This document shows positions 8,734 to 17,858 of a stretch of 64,000 nt of DNA, piece after piece. Under the pieces are notes generated by a model, which was given only the letters and a program-made list of their open reading frames with translations, did no database searches and was not told the DNA's origin. The position numbers and the translations under genes are program-made. Every line of letters starts with the position of its first letter. The stretch's first letter is position 1. Source of the DNA: Microbacterium hominis (GTDB lineage: Bacteria > Actinomycetota > Actinomycetes > Actinomycetales > Microbacteriaceae); contig NZ_CP054038.1 in assembly GCF_013282805.1 (NCBI RefSeq), positions 2,790,001 to 2,854,000 on the forward strand. Reading direction: 5' to 3'.

Positions 8734-9513
8734 CTACAGCCCCTGCCACTCCGGCTTGTTCTCGAAGGTGTAGCGGTAGTAGTCGGCGTGCTCCAGCCGT
8801 GACGCGGCCGCCTCGTCGACGACGACGGTCGCGTGCGGGTGCAGCTGGATCGCGGACCCCGGCAGCGACGCGCTCAGCGGTCCCTCCACGGCGCCGGCGA
8901 CCGCGTCGGCCTTGCCCTCGCCGAAGGCGAGCAGCACGAGGTGGCGCGCACGCAGGATCGTGCCGAGGCCCTGCGTGATGCAGTGCCGGGGCACGTCGTC
9001 GATGGCGTCGAAGAACCGGGCGTTGTCCAGGCGGGTCCGCTCGGTCAGCGTCTTCACGCGCGTGAGCGAGGCGAACGACGACCCCGGTTCGTTGAAGCCG
9101 ATGTGCCCGTCGGTGCCGATCCCCAGGATCTGCAGGTGGATGCCGCCCGCCGCCCGGATCGCCGCCTCGTAGTCGTCGCCGTGGTGCTCGATGCCGTCGG
9201 GAGACCCGTCGGGCGTGCGGATGCGCGCCGGGTCGAGCCCGAGCGGCTCCACGACCTCACGGGTGATCACCGAGCGGTAGCTCTCCGGGTGCGCGGGATC
9301 GATGCCCACGTACTCGTCGAGCGCGAAGCCGCGCACGCGCGACACGTCGACGCCGTCGAGGCGGGGGCGCAGGGCCTCGTACACCGGCAGGGGCGTCGAA
9401 CCCGTCGCGAGACCGAGGACGACCTCCGGATCCGCGCGCACGAGGCGAACGATCTCCTCGGCGACCAGCGCGCCGGCCGCCGCGGCATCCTTCACGATCA
9501 CGACTTCAGCCAT
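8734..9513 (-). CDS. nagB: Glucosamine-6-phosphate deaminase
   Basis: Converts glucosamine-6-phosphate to fructose-6-phosphate and ammonia, delivering amino sugar to glycolysis. The 259-residue protein has the expected length. Signatures: LGLATGSTPLPVYEAL (phosphate-binding), FALDEYVGIDPAHPESYRSVI (catalytic Asp region), ILGIGTDGHIGFNEPGSSF and RVKTLTERT. It is the last gene of the minus-strand operon and overlaps the ROK kinase gene by eight bases, so it is translationally coupled to it. Confidence 0.96.
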   Translation of the reverse strand: MAEVVIVKDAAAAGALVAEEIVRLVRADPEVVLGLATGSTPLPVYEALRPRLDGVDVSRVRGFALDEYVGIDPAHPESYRSVITREVVEPLGLDPARIRTPDGSPDGIEHHGDDYEAAIRAAGGIHLQILGIGTDGHIGFNEPGSSFASLTRVKTLTERTRLDNARFFDAIDDVPRHCITQGLGTILRARHLVLLAFGEGKADAVAGAVEGPLSASLPGSAIQLHPHATVVVDEAAASRLEHADYYRYTFENKPEWQGL

Positions 9514-10444
9514 GGGCGAGCACCTCCTCGGTCTCCCGCGCGGCGCCGACCAGCGCCGCGCCGATCGCCGCCGCGGCCGAGCCGGTCGGCAGGATCTCGA
9601 CGCGCTCAGTCAAGCGCAGGGAGCGCATGAACGGCGAGGCCGCGGCGCTTTCGGCGAGCTCCGCCCGCACCGGCGCCATGAGCCGGTCGCCGAGCGCGGT
9701 CAGCCCTCCGCCGAGGACGACGGTGTCGACATCGGCCGTGAGCACGAGCACCCGCACCGCGGCGGCGACACCGCGGGCGAGCCCGGCGCGCAGCTCCCGG
9801 GCGAGCGGGTCGCCGGCGTCGGCCGCATCGAACACGGCGAGCACCGGATAGTCGGCGCTCTGGGCCCAGCGCTGCGCGAGGGCACCGCCACCCGCGAAGG
9901 CCTCGATGCACCCGCGCTGCCCGCACCGGCACAGGGGCCCGGCCGGATCGACCGATATGTGGCCGACCTCGCCGGCGGTGCCGCGCGAGCCGCGCCACAG
10001 GATGCCGTCGGTGACGATGCCGGCGGCGACCCCCGTGCCGAGGTTGAGATACGCCATGGATGCCACTTCGCGGCCGGCCGCGCGGTGCAGCGCGTCGGCG
10101 CCGAGGGCGGCGGCCTTCACGTCGTTCTCGACCGAGACCGGCAGCGCCAGGCGCTCCCCCACCGCTGCTTCCAGATCGAGCTCCTCGACGCCGAGGTTCA
10201 CCGCGTGCACGACGCGCGCGGTGCCCGGCTCCACCTGGCCCGGGATGCCGATCCCGACCGAGCGGAGGGCTGCGGCATCCACTCCCGGCTCGCGGCGCAG
10301 CGCGTCGACAGCGGTCGCGACCGTGTCGGCGACGGCTGCAGGTCCCCAGCCGGTCGGCAGTCGCAGCCGCGCCGCGATGGTGCCGGCATCGTCGACGACG
10401 ACCGCGTCGGTCTTGGTGCCGCCGACGTCCAAGCCCACCCTCAT
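9506..10444 (-). CDS. ROK-family sugar kinase, probably N-acetylglucosamine kinase
   Basis: 312-residue ROK-fold kinase. The N-terminus VGLDVGGTKTDAVVVDDAG is the ATP phosphate-binding loop; SVGIGIPGQV, VENDVKAAALG and NLGTGVAAGIV follow. The zinc site CRCGQRGCIEAFAGGGAL marks the ROK family. No N-terminal helix-turn-helix is present, so it is an enzyme and not a regulator. Being between transporter genes and nagB, and with NagA encoded nearby, its likely substrate is GlcNAc from cytoplasmic hexosaminidase action; glucose cannot be excluded. It overlaps nagB. Confidence 0.85.
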   Translation of the reverse strand: MRVGLDVGGTKTDAVVVDDAGTIAARLRLPTGWGPAAVADTVATAVDALRREPGVDAAALRSVGIGIPGQVEPGTARVVHAVNLGVEELDLEAAVGERLALPVSVENDVKAAALGADALHRAAGREVASMAYLNLGTGVAAGIVTDGILWRGSRGTAGEVGHISVDPAGPLCRCGQRGCIEAFAGGGALAQRWAQSADYPVLAVFDAADAGDPLARELRAGLARGVAAAVRVLVLTADVDTVVLGGGLTALGDRLMAPVRAELAESAAASPFMRSLRLTERVEILPTGSAAAAIGAALVGAARETEEVLAHG

Positions 10445-10487
10445 GAGCCGCCCTCCCCACGGGAGGCGGCGATGTCCAGCCCGCGCA

Positions 10488-11459
10488 TCAGCCCTTGACC
10501 GCCCCGGAGACGAGTCCGCCGGTCATGCGGCCCTGGACGATCAGGAAGAAGATGATCACCGGGATCGAGATCATCGTGGCGCCGGCCATGACCGCGCCCC
10601 AGTTGACCGAGCCCGATGCCGACGACGAGGTGAAGGCCATGAGCCAGGGCATGAGGGTCAGGTTGTAGCCGCGCATGAGCAGCAGCGCCATCGTGAACTC
10701 GTTCCACGCCTGGATGAAGGCGAAGATGCCGGTCGAGACCAGGCCCGGGGCCAGGAGCGGGAAGGTCACCTTCCAGAACGCCTGCGACTTGGTGCAGCCA
10801 TCGATCATCGCGGCCTCTTCGAGGTCGGCGGGGACGCCGGCGACGAATCCGCGGAGCGTCCAGATCGTGAAGGGGATGACGGATGCCACGTACACGATGC
10901 CCAGACCCAGCATGGTGTTCACCAGTCGCCAGTCGTCGAGCATGCCGTAGATCGTGAACATCATCGCTTCGCCGGGGATCATCTGCACGACGAGGACCGC
11001 GATGATGAAGGTCTTGCGACCCTTGAACGCGAAGCGGGCGACCGCGATGGATGCCAGGAACGCGAACAGCAGGGTGGCGATCAGCACGCCCGCGGTGATC
11101 GTCACCGTCGTCGCCAGCGCGTGGGTGAAGTCGGTCTGGCCCGGCGCCGCCTCACGGCTCCACGCCGTGACGTAGTTGTTGAGCGTGAACTCGAACGGGA
11201 GCAGATCGGGGTCGCGGCTGATGATCTGGTCGTTGCGGGTGAACGACAGGTTGACCATCCAGTAGACCGGGAAGATCGAGCAGGCGAAGACGATCGCGGC
11301 CGCGATGTTCAGGAGCGTGCGGATGACGACGCGCCGCGACGACGGGCGGCGCGCGTCGATCGATCCGCGCTTGGGGGTCTTGACCTGGCCGACCTCGCCG
11401 ATGATCTCATCGACGCCGACGGTGCCGAGCTGCGTGCCGGCGGAAACCTGAGTGCTCAC
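10488..11459 (-). CDS. Sugar ABC transporter permease, MalG type
   Basis: 323-residue inner-membrane permease of the carbohydrate-uptake CUT1 class. About 55 N-terminal cytoplasmic residues precede the first helix (VIRTLLNIAAAIVFACSIFPVYWMV). The MalG-type EAA loop appears as EEAAMIDGCTKSQAFWKVTFPLLAPG and contacts the ATPase. The GTG start at 11457-11459 overlaps the stop of the partner permease by four bases; an upstream in-frame extension would run through that gene. The substrate is inferred to be a GlcNAc oligosaccharide or GlcNAc. No ATPase gene is in the operon, so a shared MsiK-like ATPase elsewhere is expected. Confidence 0.92.
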   Translation of the reverse strand: MSTQVSAGTQLGTVGVDEIIGEVGQVKTPKRGSIDARRPSSRRVVIRTLLNIAAAIVFACSIFPVYWMVNLSFTRNDQIISRDPDLLPFEFTLNNYVTAWSREAAPGQTDFTHALATTVTITAGVLIATLLFAFLASIAVARFAFKGRKTFIIAVLVVQMIPGEAMMFTIYGMLDDWRLVNTMLGLGIVYVASVIPFTIWTLRGFVAGVPADLEEAAMIDGCTKSQAFWKVTFPLLAPGLVSTGIFAFIQAWNEFTMALLLMRGYNLTLMPWLMAFTSSSASGSVNWGAVMAGATMISIPVIIFFLIVQGRMTGGLVSGAVKG

Positions 11460-12430
11460 AGCTCCTCCTCCTTGAGCGTGGTGCGGACATAGCCCATCGA
11501 CAGGACGAGCAGCAGGATGACCATGAAGACACCGATCGCCGCGGTCGCGCCGAACTCGCCGATGCCCTGGCGGAACAGGTACGTGCCGAGCACGTTCGTC
11601 TCGGATGCCACGCCGCCGCGCTCCTGCAGCGCGTACACCTGCGTGAAGATGCGGAGGTTCCAGATAATCTGGAGCACCAGCACGACGGTGAGGATGTTGC
11701 GCAGGTACGGGAAGACCACCAGGCGGAACCGCTGGATGCCGGTGGCGCCGTCGAGCGACGATGCCTCGAGCACCTCGGCGGGCACCTGGCCGAGGCCGGC
11801 GTAGGTGGTGAAGGCCACGAACGGCACGCCCTGCCACACGATGATGATCGTGAGCACGAAGAAGAACGACAGCGGAATCTCGAGCCAGCTGTGGTTGGTC
11901 CAGTCGTTGGTGCCGGTGATCGCGTTCAGGGCCCAGTTCACGACGCCGTACTGGGTGTCGAAGATCCAGCCCCACACGACCGTGGCGGCCAGCGGCGGCA
12001 TCGCCCAGGCCAGCAGCAGGCCGATCGAGACGGTGATGCGCCACGCGCGGCTGAGGCGCATCATGAGCACCGCGACGAGCACGCCGAAGAAGATGATCAG
12101 CACCGTGAGCACGACCATGAGCCCGAGGCTGCGCATGAGCACGGCCGGGAAGTCCGACTGCGTGAACAGGTCGATGTAGTTCTCGAAGCCGATGAAGTCG
12201 GGCGCGACGCCGAGCACGTCGTCCTTCACCGTGAAGTCGGTGAAGGACTGCCAGACCATCGTGAAGGCCGGGTAGCCGACCATGACGGCGAGGACGATCA
12301 GGGACGGGCCGAGGAGTGCCCAGGCGGTGCGGGCGTCACGTCGGGCACGCGCCTTCTCACGGGTGGTGGGGGCTTCCTTCTTGGAGCTCCGGGAGCCCGT
12401 CGCACGGATCGCGGTGGCTGTCTCGCTCAT
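11456..12430 (-). CDS. Sugar ABC transporter permease, MalF type
   Basis: 324-residue CUT1 permease with about six membrane helices, beginning at AWALLGPSLIVLAVMVGYPAFTMVWQSF. The EAA loop reads LEASSLDGATGIQRFRLVVFPYLRN, close to the MalF consensus. The ATG at 12428-12430 follows AGGAGGCGAC, a strong ribosome site, so the longer reading from 12475 is rejected. It forms a heterodimer with the next gene product. The 190-bp gap before it, with two hairpins, separates it from the abundant binding protein. Confidence 0.92.
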   Translation of the reverse strand: MSETATAIRATGSRSSKKEAPTTREKARARRDARTAWALLGPSLIVLAVMVGYPAFTMVWQSFTDFTVKDDVLGVAPDFIGFENYIDLFTQSDFPAVLMRSLGLMVVLTVLIIFFGVLVAVLMMRLSRAWRITVSIGLLLAWAMPPLAATVVWGWIFDTQYGVVNWALNAITGTNDWTNHSWLEIPLSFFFVLTIIIVWQGVPFVAFTTYAGLGQVPAEVLEASSLDGATGIQRFRLVVFPYLRNILTVVLVLQIIWNLRIFTQVYALQERGGVASETNVLGTYLFRQGIGEFGATAAIGVFMVILLLVLSMGYVRTTLKEEEL

Positions 12431-12525
12431 GTCGCCTCCTCTCTGATGGGGGGGATTCGTCGGGTGTGCGGGCACGTCGAACGTGCCATGCGATGTAGGG
12501 GGTGTGGGAGAAGACCGGTCTCCTG

Positions 12526-12558
12526 GTGCCCGCCAGCCGGCTGCCGCCTGGCGGGCAC
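12526..12558 (-). promoter_or_regulatory. Intra-operon hairpin between binding protein and permease genes (distal)
   Basis: GTGCCCGCCAG (12526-12536) pairs perfectly with CTGGCGGGCAC (12548-12558), an 11-bp stem with an 11-base loop. With the neighbouring 14-bp hairpin it probably limits read-through or protects the 3' end of the binding-protein mRNA, giving more binding protein than permease. Confidence 0.6.
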
Positions 12559-12574
12559 GAGAGGAACGGTCTCG

Positions 12575-12612
12575 GCGAGGGCTCCGGGCCGGGGGGATCC
12601 CGGAGCCCTCGC
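12575..12612 (-). promoter_or_regulatory. Intra-operon hairpin directly after the binding-protein gene
   Basis: GCGAGGGCTCCGGG (12575-12588) and CCCGGAGCCCTCGC (12599-12612) form a perfect 14-bp stem with a 10-base loop, nine bases after the binding-protein stop. A partial terminator or mRNA-stabilising structure is the usual reading at this operon position. Confidence 0.65.
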
Positions 12613-12620
12613 ACGAGAGA

Positions 12621-13901
12621 TCAGTCGTTGAGGATGGCTTCGATCGCCTCGTCGAGCTCGGCCGCGATCGCCGCGACGTCGCCGCCCTGCGCGATCTTCA
12701 CGAGCGCGTCGGGGATGAGCTGCGCAGCCTCGACCTCGGACCACTTCGGGCTGGCCGGGGTGCCCTTCGAGTTGGCGAGCGCCTCACCCTGAGCCTTGGC
12801 CGACGGTGTGTCGGGCAGAGCCGAGGCGGCCTCGACCAGACCCGGGACCAGACCCTGGGCCGCGAGCAGCTCCTGGTAGCCGGCCGAGAGCATGATCTTG
12901 AGGGCCGACTTGGCCTTCTCGGGGGCGTCGCTCTTCGTGGTGACGGCGATGTTCGAGCCACCGGCGAAGATCGGGGCGGTGGTGCCCTCCTCCATGCCCG
13001 GGAGCGCGAACGCGTTCAGGTCGCTCGCGTAGGTGTCGGGGCAGCCCTGCGAGACCTCTTCGCCCTTAGCCTTGTCACCCCACGGCCAGGCGCCGGTGAG
13101 GTTGCCCTCGGCCCACGCCGGGGTCGAGAGGAAGCCGACCTCGCCCGCGCAGAACGCGATGTTGCCGAGACGCTCGTTGCCGTCGGTCGGAGCAGCCGAG
13201 GCGTTCAGGTAGACGTCCTGCAGCATCTCGAGTCCCTCGAGGCTCTCGTCGCTGGAGAACTGGGCGTCCCAGGTGTCGCCGTCCTGGACCGCGATCTCGC
13301 CGCCGTGCGCCCACACGTAGGGAAGCGCGTTGTACCAGTCCTTGCCGGGGGCGAAGATGCCCGAGACCGTGTCGGTCTTGAGCTCCTTGCCCTTGGCGAC
13401 GTACTCCTCGAGGGTCGCCGGCAGGGTGTCGCCGACGATCTGCGGGGTGTAGAAGACGATGCGGCCACCGGCGTAGTACGGCGCGGCGTACAGCTCGCCG
13501 TCGTAGGTGCCGGCGTCGACCAGACCGCCGACGAGCTCGCCGAGGTCACCCTCGATGTCGCTCAGCGAGGCGAACAGGCCCGCGTCGGCGAAGCCGAGCG
13601 CCTGGGTGTTGCCGACCTCGACCACGTCGGGCGCGTCGTTGGAGGCGAGCGCCGCGGTGTACGTGTTCGACACGTCGTCCCAGGTCTTCTCCTCGATGTT
13701 GAGGGTCCAGCCCTCGTTCTCGTCGGCGAAGGTCTCGACGAGGTAGTCGCGCGCCGTCTGCGGCGTGTCGGTGCCGACCAGCCACACCGTCAGCTCGCCG
13801 GTCTCCGGCTCTTCGGGGGCGGCCGCAGTGCCGCCGGCGCAACCGGCGAGGACAACAGCCGAAGCGCCGACGAGCGCGAGGGCTCCGAGCTTCTTGTTCA
13901 T
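12621..13901 (-). CDS. Extracellular sugar-binding lipoprotein of the ABC transporter
   Basis: 426-residue CUT1 solute-binding protein. The N-terminus MNKKLGALALVGASAVVLAGCAGG is a lipoprotein signal peptide with lipobox LAGC, so the mature protein is anchored by a diacylated cysteine outside the membrane. The body has MalE-like segments: TGELTVWLVGTDTP, DAPDVVEVGNTQALGFADAGLFASL, LPYVWAHGGEI and GGSNIAVTTKSDAPEKAKSALKIML. The start at 13901 has GGAAGAC upstream; an in-frame extension to 13952 lacks a site and would disrupt the signal peptide. By context it binds GlcNAc or chito-oligosaccharides. Two hairpins after the gene suggest excess expression over the permeases. Confidence 0.93.
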   Translation of the reverse strand: MNKKLGALALVGASAVVLAGCAGGTAAAPEEPETGELTVWLVGTDTPQTARDYLVETFADENEGWTLNIEEKTWDDVSNTYTAALASNDAPDVVEVGNTQALGFADAGLFASLSDIEGDLGELVGGLVDAGTYDGELYAAPYYAGGRIVFYTPQIVGDTLPATLEEYVAKGKELKTDTVSGIFAPGKDWYNALPYVWAHGGEIAVQDGDTWDAQFSSDESLEGLEMLQDVYLNASAAPTDGNERLGNIAFCAGEVGFLSTPAWAEGNLTGAWPWGDKAKGEEVSQGCPDTYASDLNAFALPGMEEGTTAPIFAGGSNIAVTTKSDAPEKAKSALKIMLSAGYQELLAAQGLVPGLVEAASALPDTPSAKAQGEALANSKGTPASPKWSEVEAAQLIPDALVKIAQGGDVAAIAAELDEAIEAILND

Positions 13902-13982
13902 GGGTGTCTTCCTTCGTGTTTCTCTTGGTGTCGGAAGGGCCGGGCGGCCCATCCGGGGGGAATTGCGGGTGCCGCGTCGTTG

Positions 13983-15185
13983 CTACGACACCCCGAGTTG
14001 TCCAGACAGGACCATGACGGCGGCGCCGCGCAGGACGATGTCCTGGCCTTGCGCCGTCATCCGCACGCGTACGCCGTCGTGGAACTGCGCGAGAGTGCGG
14101 GAGCGGAGGGTCTCGACCGCGGCCGCCGCGAGCGGTCCGTCGAGAAGTTCGATGGGGCCGGAGAGCACGATCTCCGACAGATCGAGGGCGCCCACGACCG
14201 GCGCCAGGGCGATGCCGAGACGCTCGCCGGCGTCGCGGAGCACGCTCTCGCGACCGGCCGCGTCGGGCGCGGCATCCATCCGCTCGGTCAGCGATGGCAC
14301 CGACAGCCAGGCCTCGAGGCACCCGACCTTGCCGCAGACGCACTGCGGGCCGCCGTCGGTGCCGACGGTGACGTGGCCGATCTCGCCGGCGGCGAAGCGG
14401 CTGCCGCGCATGGGCTGGCCGCCCGAGAGCAGGCCGGAGCCCACACCGCGGCCGACCTTGACCAGGAGCACGTCGTCGCCGGCGCCGCCCCACGTGTATT
14501 CGGCGAGCACGGCGGCGTTCGCGTCATTGGCCACGAGCACGGGAAGCTGCAGGGCGCCCTCGAGGGCGGATTCGAGGTCGAACCCCGCCCAGCCGAAGTT
14601 CGGGGCGGTGAGGATGATGCCGCGGTCGTCGACGACACCGGGGGTGCCGACGCCGATGCCGAGCACCGGGGCGTGGGATTCGGCGACGAGCTCGCGGGCG
14701 AGTTCCACCACCGTGGCGACCACGTCGCCGGCGCTGGCCGGCACGGGGGCCTCGCGGCGCACGACGATCTCGCCGTCGAGGGTGAGCACGGCGCCGATGA
14801 AGGTGTCGGTGCCCGAGAGGTCGAGGCCGACGATGCGGTGGCCGGCGCGGTCGAGATCGACGAGGATCGCCGGCTTTCCGGGGCGCGAGGACTCGCGCAC
14901 GCCGAGTTCGGCGACGAAGCCGTCGGCGATCAGCTCGCCCACGAGGTCGGAGATGGTGACTCGGGTGAGCCCGGTCTCGCGAGAGAGGTCGGCGCGGCTC
15001 ATGGCACCCTGGTGGAAGAGCGTCTGCAGCACGAGCGAGCGGTTGTGGCCGCGGGCGTGCTCGGGAAGCACCTTGGCGCCGGGCCGCAGCGCACGGCCCG
15101 CCCCGAAGGAGCGGCCGCCCGTGGCGGTGAGGGTGTGCGGCGGCTCGAGTGTGGAAGAGCCGCGGTGCACTTCCGATGCAGACAT
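13983..15185 (-). CDS. ROK-family transcriptional repressor of the amino-sugar operon
   Basis: 400-residue regulator: N-terminal winged helix-turn-helix (NRSLVLQTLFHQGAMSRADLSRETGLTRVTISDLVGELIADGFV) followed by a ROK sugar-sensing domain with VGLDLSGTDTFIGAVL, VANDANAAVLAEY and the zinc motif CVCGKVGCLEAWLS. It is NagC/Mlc/XylR-like: DNA binding relieved by a sugar or sugar phosphate. It is the first gene of the transporter operon and its own start abuts the palindrome at 15187-15211, so it is probably autoregulated. No ribosome site precedes the ATG; a TACTAA hexamer five bases upstream suggests a leaderless message. Confidence 0.9.
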   Translation of the reverse strand: MSASEVHRGSSTLEPPHTLTATGGRSFGAGRALRPGAKVLPEHARGHNRSLVLQTLFHQGAMSRADLSRETGLTRVTISDLVGELIADGFVAELGVRESSRPGKPAILVDLDRAGHRIVGLDLSGTDTFIGAVLTLDGEIVVRREAPVPASAGDVVATVVELARELVAESHAPVLGIGVGTPGVVDDRGIILTAPNFGWAGFDLESALEGALQLPVLVANDANAAVLAEYTWGGAGDDVLLVKVGRGVGSGLLSGGQPMRGSRFAAGEIGHVTVGTDGGPQCVCGKVGCLEAWLSVPSLTERMDAAPDAAGRESVLRDAGERLGIALAPVVGALDLSEIVLSGPIELLDGPLAAAAVETLRSRTLAQFHDGVRVRMTAQGQDIVLRGAAVMVLSGQLGVS

Positions 15186-15186
15186 G

Positions 15187-15211
15187 TTTGTTAGTAGACC
15201 TTACGAACAAA
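15187..15211 (-). promoter_or_regulatory. ROK-type palindromic operator at the repressor operon promoter
   Basis: The 25-bp sequence starts TTTGTTAGTA and ends TACGAACAAA, an inverted repeat TTTGTTnGTA-n5-TACnAACAAA with A/T-rich outer arms. It touches the repressor start codon on the minus strand and overlaps the presumed -10 (TACTAA), a position suited to repression. AT-rich sites of this shape are typical for NagC/XylR-type ROK regulators. Confidence 0.75.
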
Positions 15212-15350
15212 CGTCGCGCAACCCCTGGGAGGAATTTGGGTGGCGTGTTTACAAAACCGTTACATTGCATCCCCCACGGCCGCATTCCCTGGCGCGCACA
15301 CGCGTCCCTTACCATAGGGAGGACGTAGATCGCGATCGGGGGGTGATGGC

Positions 15351-16841
15351 GTGACGGATCTGGCGACCAAGCCGGGCGCCGACGGGGCGCAGCCGAACGA
15401 TGCCGTGTCGTCGAACGACGCTGCGGAGACGGCCGTCATCGACGGACCGCCGCCGCTTCCCGGCGAGCCGACGTACGAATGGGCGCCTGCGGAGCCGGCG
15501 CCCAAGAAGAAGCGCACCGGACTGTGGATCGGCCTCGGCGCCGGCGCCATGGCGGTCGCGCTGGTCGTCGCGTCGCTGTTCCTCATCGCCCCCGGAACCT
15601 CGATCGCCGGCGTCCCCGTCGGCGGCATGACCGTCGGCGGCGCCACCGACGCCGTGCAGCAGCGGCTCGCCCAGACCACCATCGTCCTGACCGGCGCGGG
15701 CGACGACGTCACCGTCACCGGGGCCGACCTCGGCGCCTCGGTCGACGCGAGCGCCCTCGCCGACGACGCCTTCGCGGCGCACCCCATGTGGAACCCCACC
15801 ACGTGGAACGGCGAACCCTCCCCCGCCACTGTCACGATCGACCACGTCGCCGCCACCGAGGCCCTCGTCGCCGCGGTGCCCGACCTGTACGTCGAGCCGG
15901 TGGATGCCACCCTCGCGTACGACGCCGACGCCGCGCGCTACGTGACGACCCCCTCCACCGCGGGCTCGGGCATCGACCTCGCCGTGATCGAGGAGGCCCT
16001 GCAGAGCGCCTTCGACAGCGGGAAGACCAGCATCGACCTCGAGCCCGCGCAGGTGCCGATCGAGGCCGTCACCACCTCCGCCATCGCCGATGAGACGGCC
16101 GCCCGGCTCAACGGCATCCTCGAGAGCGCCGGCTTCTACGTGGGCGACGATCGCGCCGTCGCCGTGGAGCCCGCGGTCGCGGCATCCTGGCTCACCGTCA
16201 CCCGCAACACCGACGGCACCTACGCGATCTCGGCCGACGCCGGCGCGATCCAGTCCGTCGTCGACACCCTTCCGGCCGCCATCGACCGCGCCGCCGTCGA
16301 TGCCACCGTCATCACCAACTCCAGCGGCGGGGTGCTTCGCACGGTCACGGAGGGAGTGACCGGACGCACGCTCGGCGCCACCGACGGCATCGCCGACGAC
16401 TACGCCGCACAGCTCGCGGGCGGCGAGGGCGCGTTCGCCCTTCCCGTCACCGAGCAGGAGTTCACCACCACGGCCCTGGAGCGCACCATCGAGGTCGACC
16501 TCGGCGCGCAGCGTGCATACCTCTACGAGAACGACGAGATGGTCGCGAACATCATCGTCTCCTCAGGGCTCTCCGGCTCGCCGACTCCGCAGGGCCGGTT
16601 CACGGTGAACGGCTACTCGCGCATCCAGAGCATGGGATGCTTCGACGGCGCGCCGTACTGCGTGGAGGACGTGCCGTACGTCACCTGGTTCGCACCGGAC
16701 ATCGGCTTCCACGGGGCGAGCAACCTCCGCTCGAGCCTCGGCTTCCCTCAGAGCCACGGCTGCGTGAACATGTGGGACAACGACGCGAAGTTCGTCTACG
16801 ACTGGACCGTCCCGGGAACCGAGGTCTGGGTCCACGCGTGA
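15351..16841 (+). CDS. L,D-transpeptidase with peptidoglycan-binding region (YkuD family)
   Basis: 496-residue envelope enzyme forming 3-3 cross-links or anchoring proteins in peptidoglycan. Residues 1-55 are a Pro/Ala-rich cytoplasmic tail ending in PKKKR; 57-80 are a single membrane anchor. A repeated mid-region (about 85-360) resembles the peptidoglycan-binding domain found upstream of actinobacterial YkuD domains. The C-terminal YkuD domain begins near TIEVDLGAQRAYLYENDEMV and carries the catalytic motif SHGCVNM, with Cys at about 471 and an upstream conserved His in GFHGASN. The GTG start has GGGGGG just upstream. Stands alone, divergent from the ROK repressor. Confidence 0.92.
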   Translation: MTDLATKPGADGAQPNDAVSSNDAAETAVIDGPPPLPGEPTYEWAPAEPAPKKKRTGLWIGLGAGAMAVALVVASLFLIAPGTSIAGVPVGGMTVGGATDAVQQRLAQTTIVLTGAGDDVTVTGADLGASVDASALADDAFAAHPMWNPTTWNGEPSPATVTIDHVAATEALVAAVPDLYVEPVDATLAYDADAARYVTTPSTAGSGIDLAVIEEALQSAFDSGKTSIDLEPAQVPIEAVTTSAIADETAARLNGILESAGFYVGDDRAVAVEPAVAASWLTVTRNTDGTYAISADAGAIQSVVDTLPAAIDRAAVDATVITNSSGGVLRTVTEGVTGRTLGATDGIADDYAAQLAGGEGAFALPVTEQEFTTTALERTIEVDLGAQRAYLYENDEMVANIIVSSGLSGSPTPQGRFTVNGYSRIQSMGCFDGAPYCVEDVPYVTWFAPDIGFHGASNLRSSLGFPQSHGCVNMWDNDAKFVYDWTVPGTEVWVHA

Positions 16842-16878
16842 CGCGACCCGGAGCAATGCCGCGCACTAATCTGACGGG

Positions 16879-17847
16879 GTGCCCCGCTTCGATCTGAGCC
16901 TGCCCGAACTGCGCAGCTATGCGCCCGAGATCCGCGAGCCCGAGGACTTCGACGCCTTCTGGGCCGACACCATCGGCATGGCCCGCGAGGCCGGAGGCGA
17001 GGTGGTGCTCGAGCCGGTCGACACGGCGCTGCGCACCGTCGACGTGTTCGACGTCACCTTCCCCGGCTTCTCCGGCGAGCCGGTCAAGGCCTGGCTGTGG
17101 ATGCCGCGCGGCATCGAGGGGCCACTGCCCGCGATCGTCGAGTACAACGGCTACGGCGGCGGCCGCGGCCTCCCCCACGAGCGGCTCGCCTGGGCGAGCG
17201 CCGGATACGCGCACCTGTTCATGGACACGCGCGGGCAGGGCTCCGCCTGGGGCGGCGGCGGGGCGACCGCCGACCCGCACGGAACCGGCCCGTCGTCGCC
17301 GGGCTTCATGACGAGGGGAATCGACTCCCCCACCACGTATTACTACCGCCGCGTGTTCACCGACGCCGTCCGCGCCGTCGACGCCGTGCGCGGCATCCCG
17401 GACATCGACGCGGCCCGTGTGGCGGTCGCCGGCGGCAGCCAGGGCGGCGGCATCGCCCTCGCCGCAGCCGGCCTCGTGCCGGGACTTCGCGCGGTGCTCC
17501 CCGATGTGCCGTTCCTGTGCCACTTCGAGCGCGCCGTCGGCCTCACCGACCGAGACCCGTACCAGGAGGTCGCACGCTACCTCTCGGTGCACCGCGGCGC
17601 CACCGAGCGCGTGTTCGACACCCTGTCGTACTTCGACGGCGCGAACTTCGCCGCGCGCGTCTCGGCTCCCTCGCTGTTCTCGGTCGCGCTGCAGGATCTC
17701 ACCTGCCCGCCCTCGACCGTGTTCGCCGCGTACAACCGGGTGCCGGTGGCCGACAAGGCGATCGAGGTGTACGACTTCAACGACCACGAGGGCGGCGGGC
17801 CGTACCAGTGGGCCGCCCAGGCCGCCTTCGCGGCATCCCGGGTCTGA
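16879..17847 (+). CDS. Acetyl xylan esterase / cephalosporin-C deacetylase family hydrolase
   Basis: 322-residue alpha/beta hydrolase of the AXE1 carbohydrate-esterase (CE7) family, which deacetylates xylo-oligosaccharides and similar acetyl esters. Signatures: [41 protein letters not shown], the nucleophile elbow GGSQGGG with Ser187, [12 protein letters not shown], and the catalytic His in DFNDHEGGG. No signal peptide, so it acts inside the cell on imported sugars. A TAATCT hexamer (16867-16872) sits six bases before the GTG start, so the transcript is probably leaderless. Natural substrate unknown. Confidence 0.9.
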   Translation: MPRFDLSLPELRSYAPEIREPEDFDAFWADTIGMAREAGGEVVLEPVDTALRTVDVFDVTFPGFSGEPVKAWLWMPRGIEGPLPAIVEYNGYGGGRGLPHERLAWASAGYAHLFMDTRGQGSAWGGGGATADPHGTGPSSPGFMTRGIDSPTTYYYRRVFTDAVRAVDAVRGIPDIDAARVAVAGGSQGGGIALAAAGLVPGLRAVLPDVPFLCHFERAVGLTDRDPYQEVARYLSVHRGATERVFDTLSYFDGANFAARVSAPSLFSVALQDLTCPPSTVFAAYNRVPVADKAIEVYDFNDHEGGGPYQWAAQAAFAASRV

Positions 17848-17858
17848 GGGCGACACGG

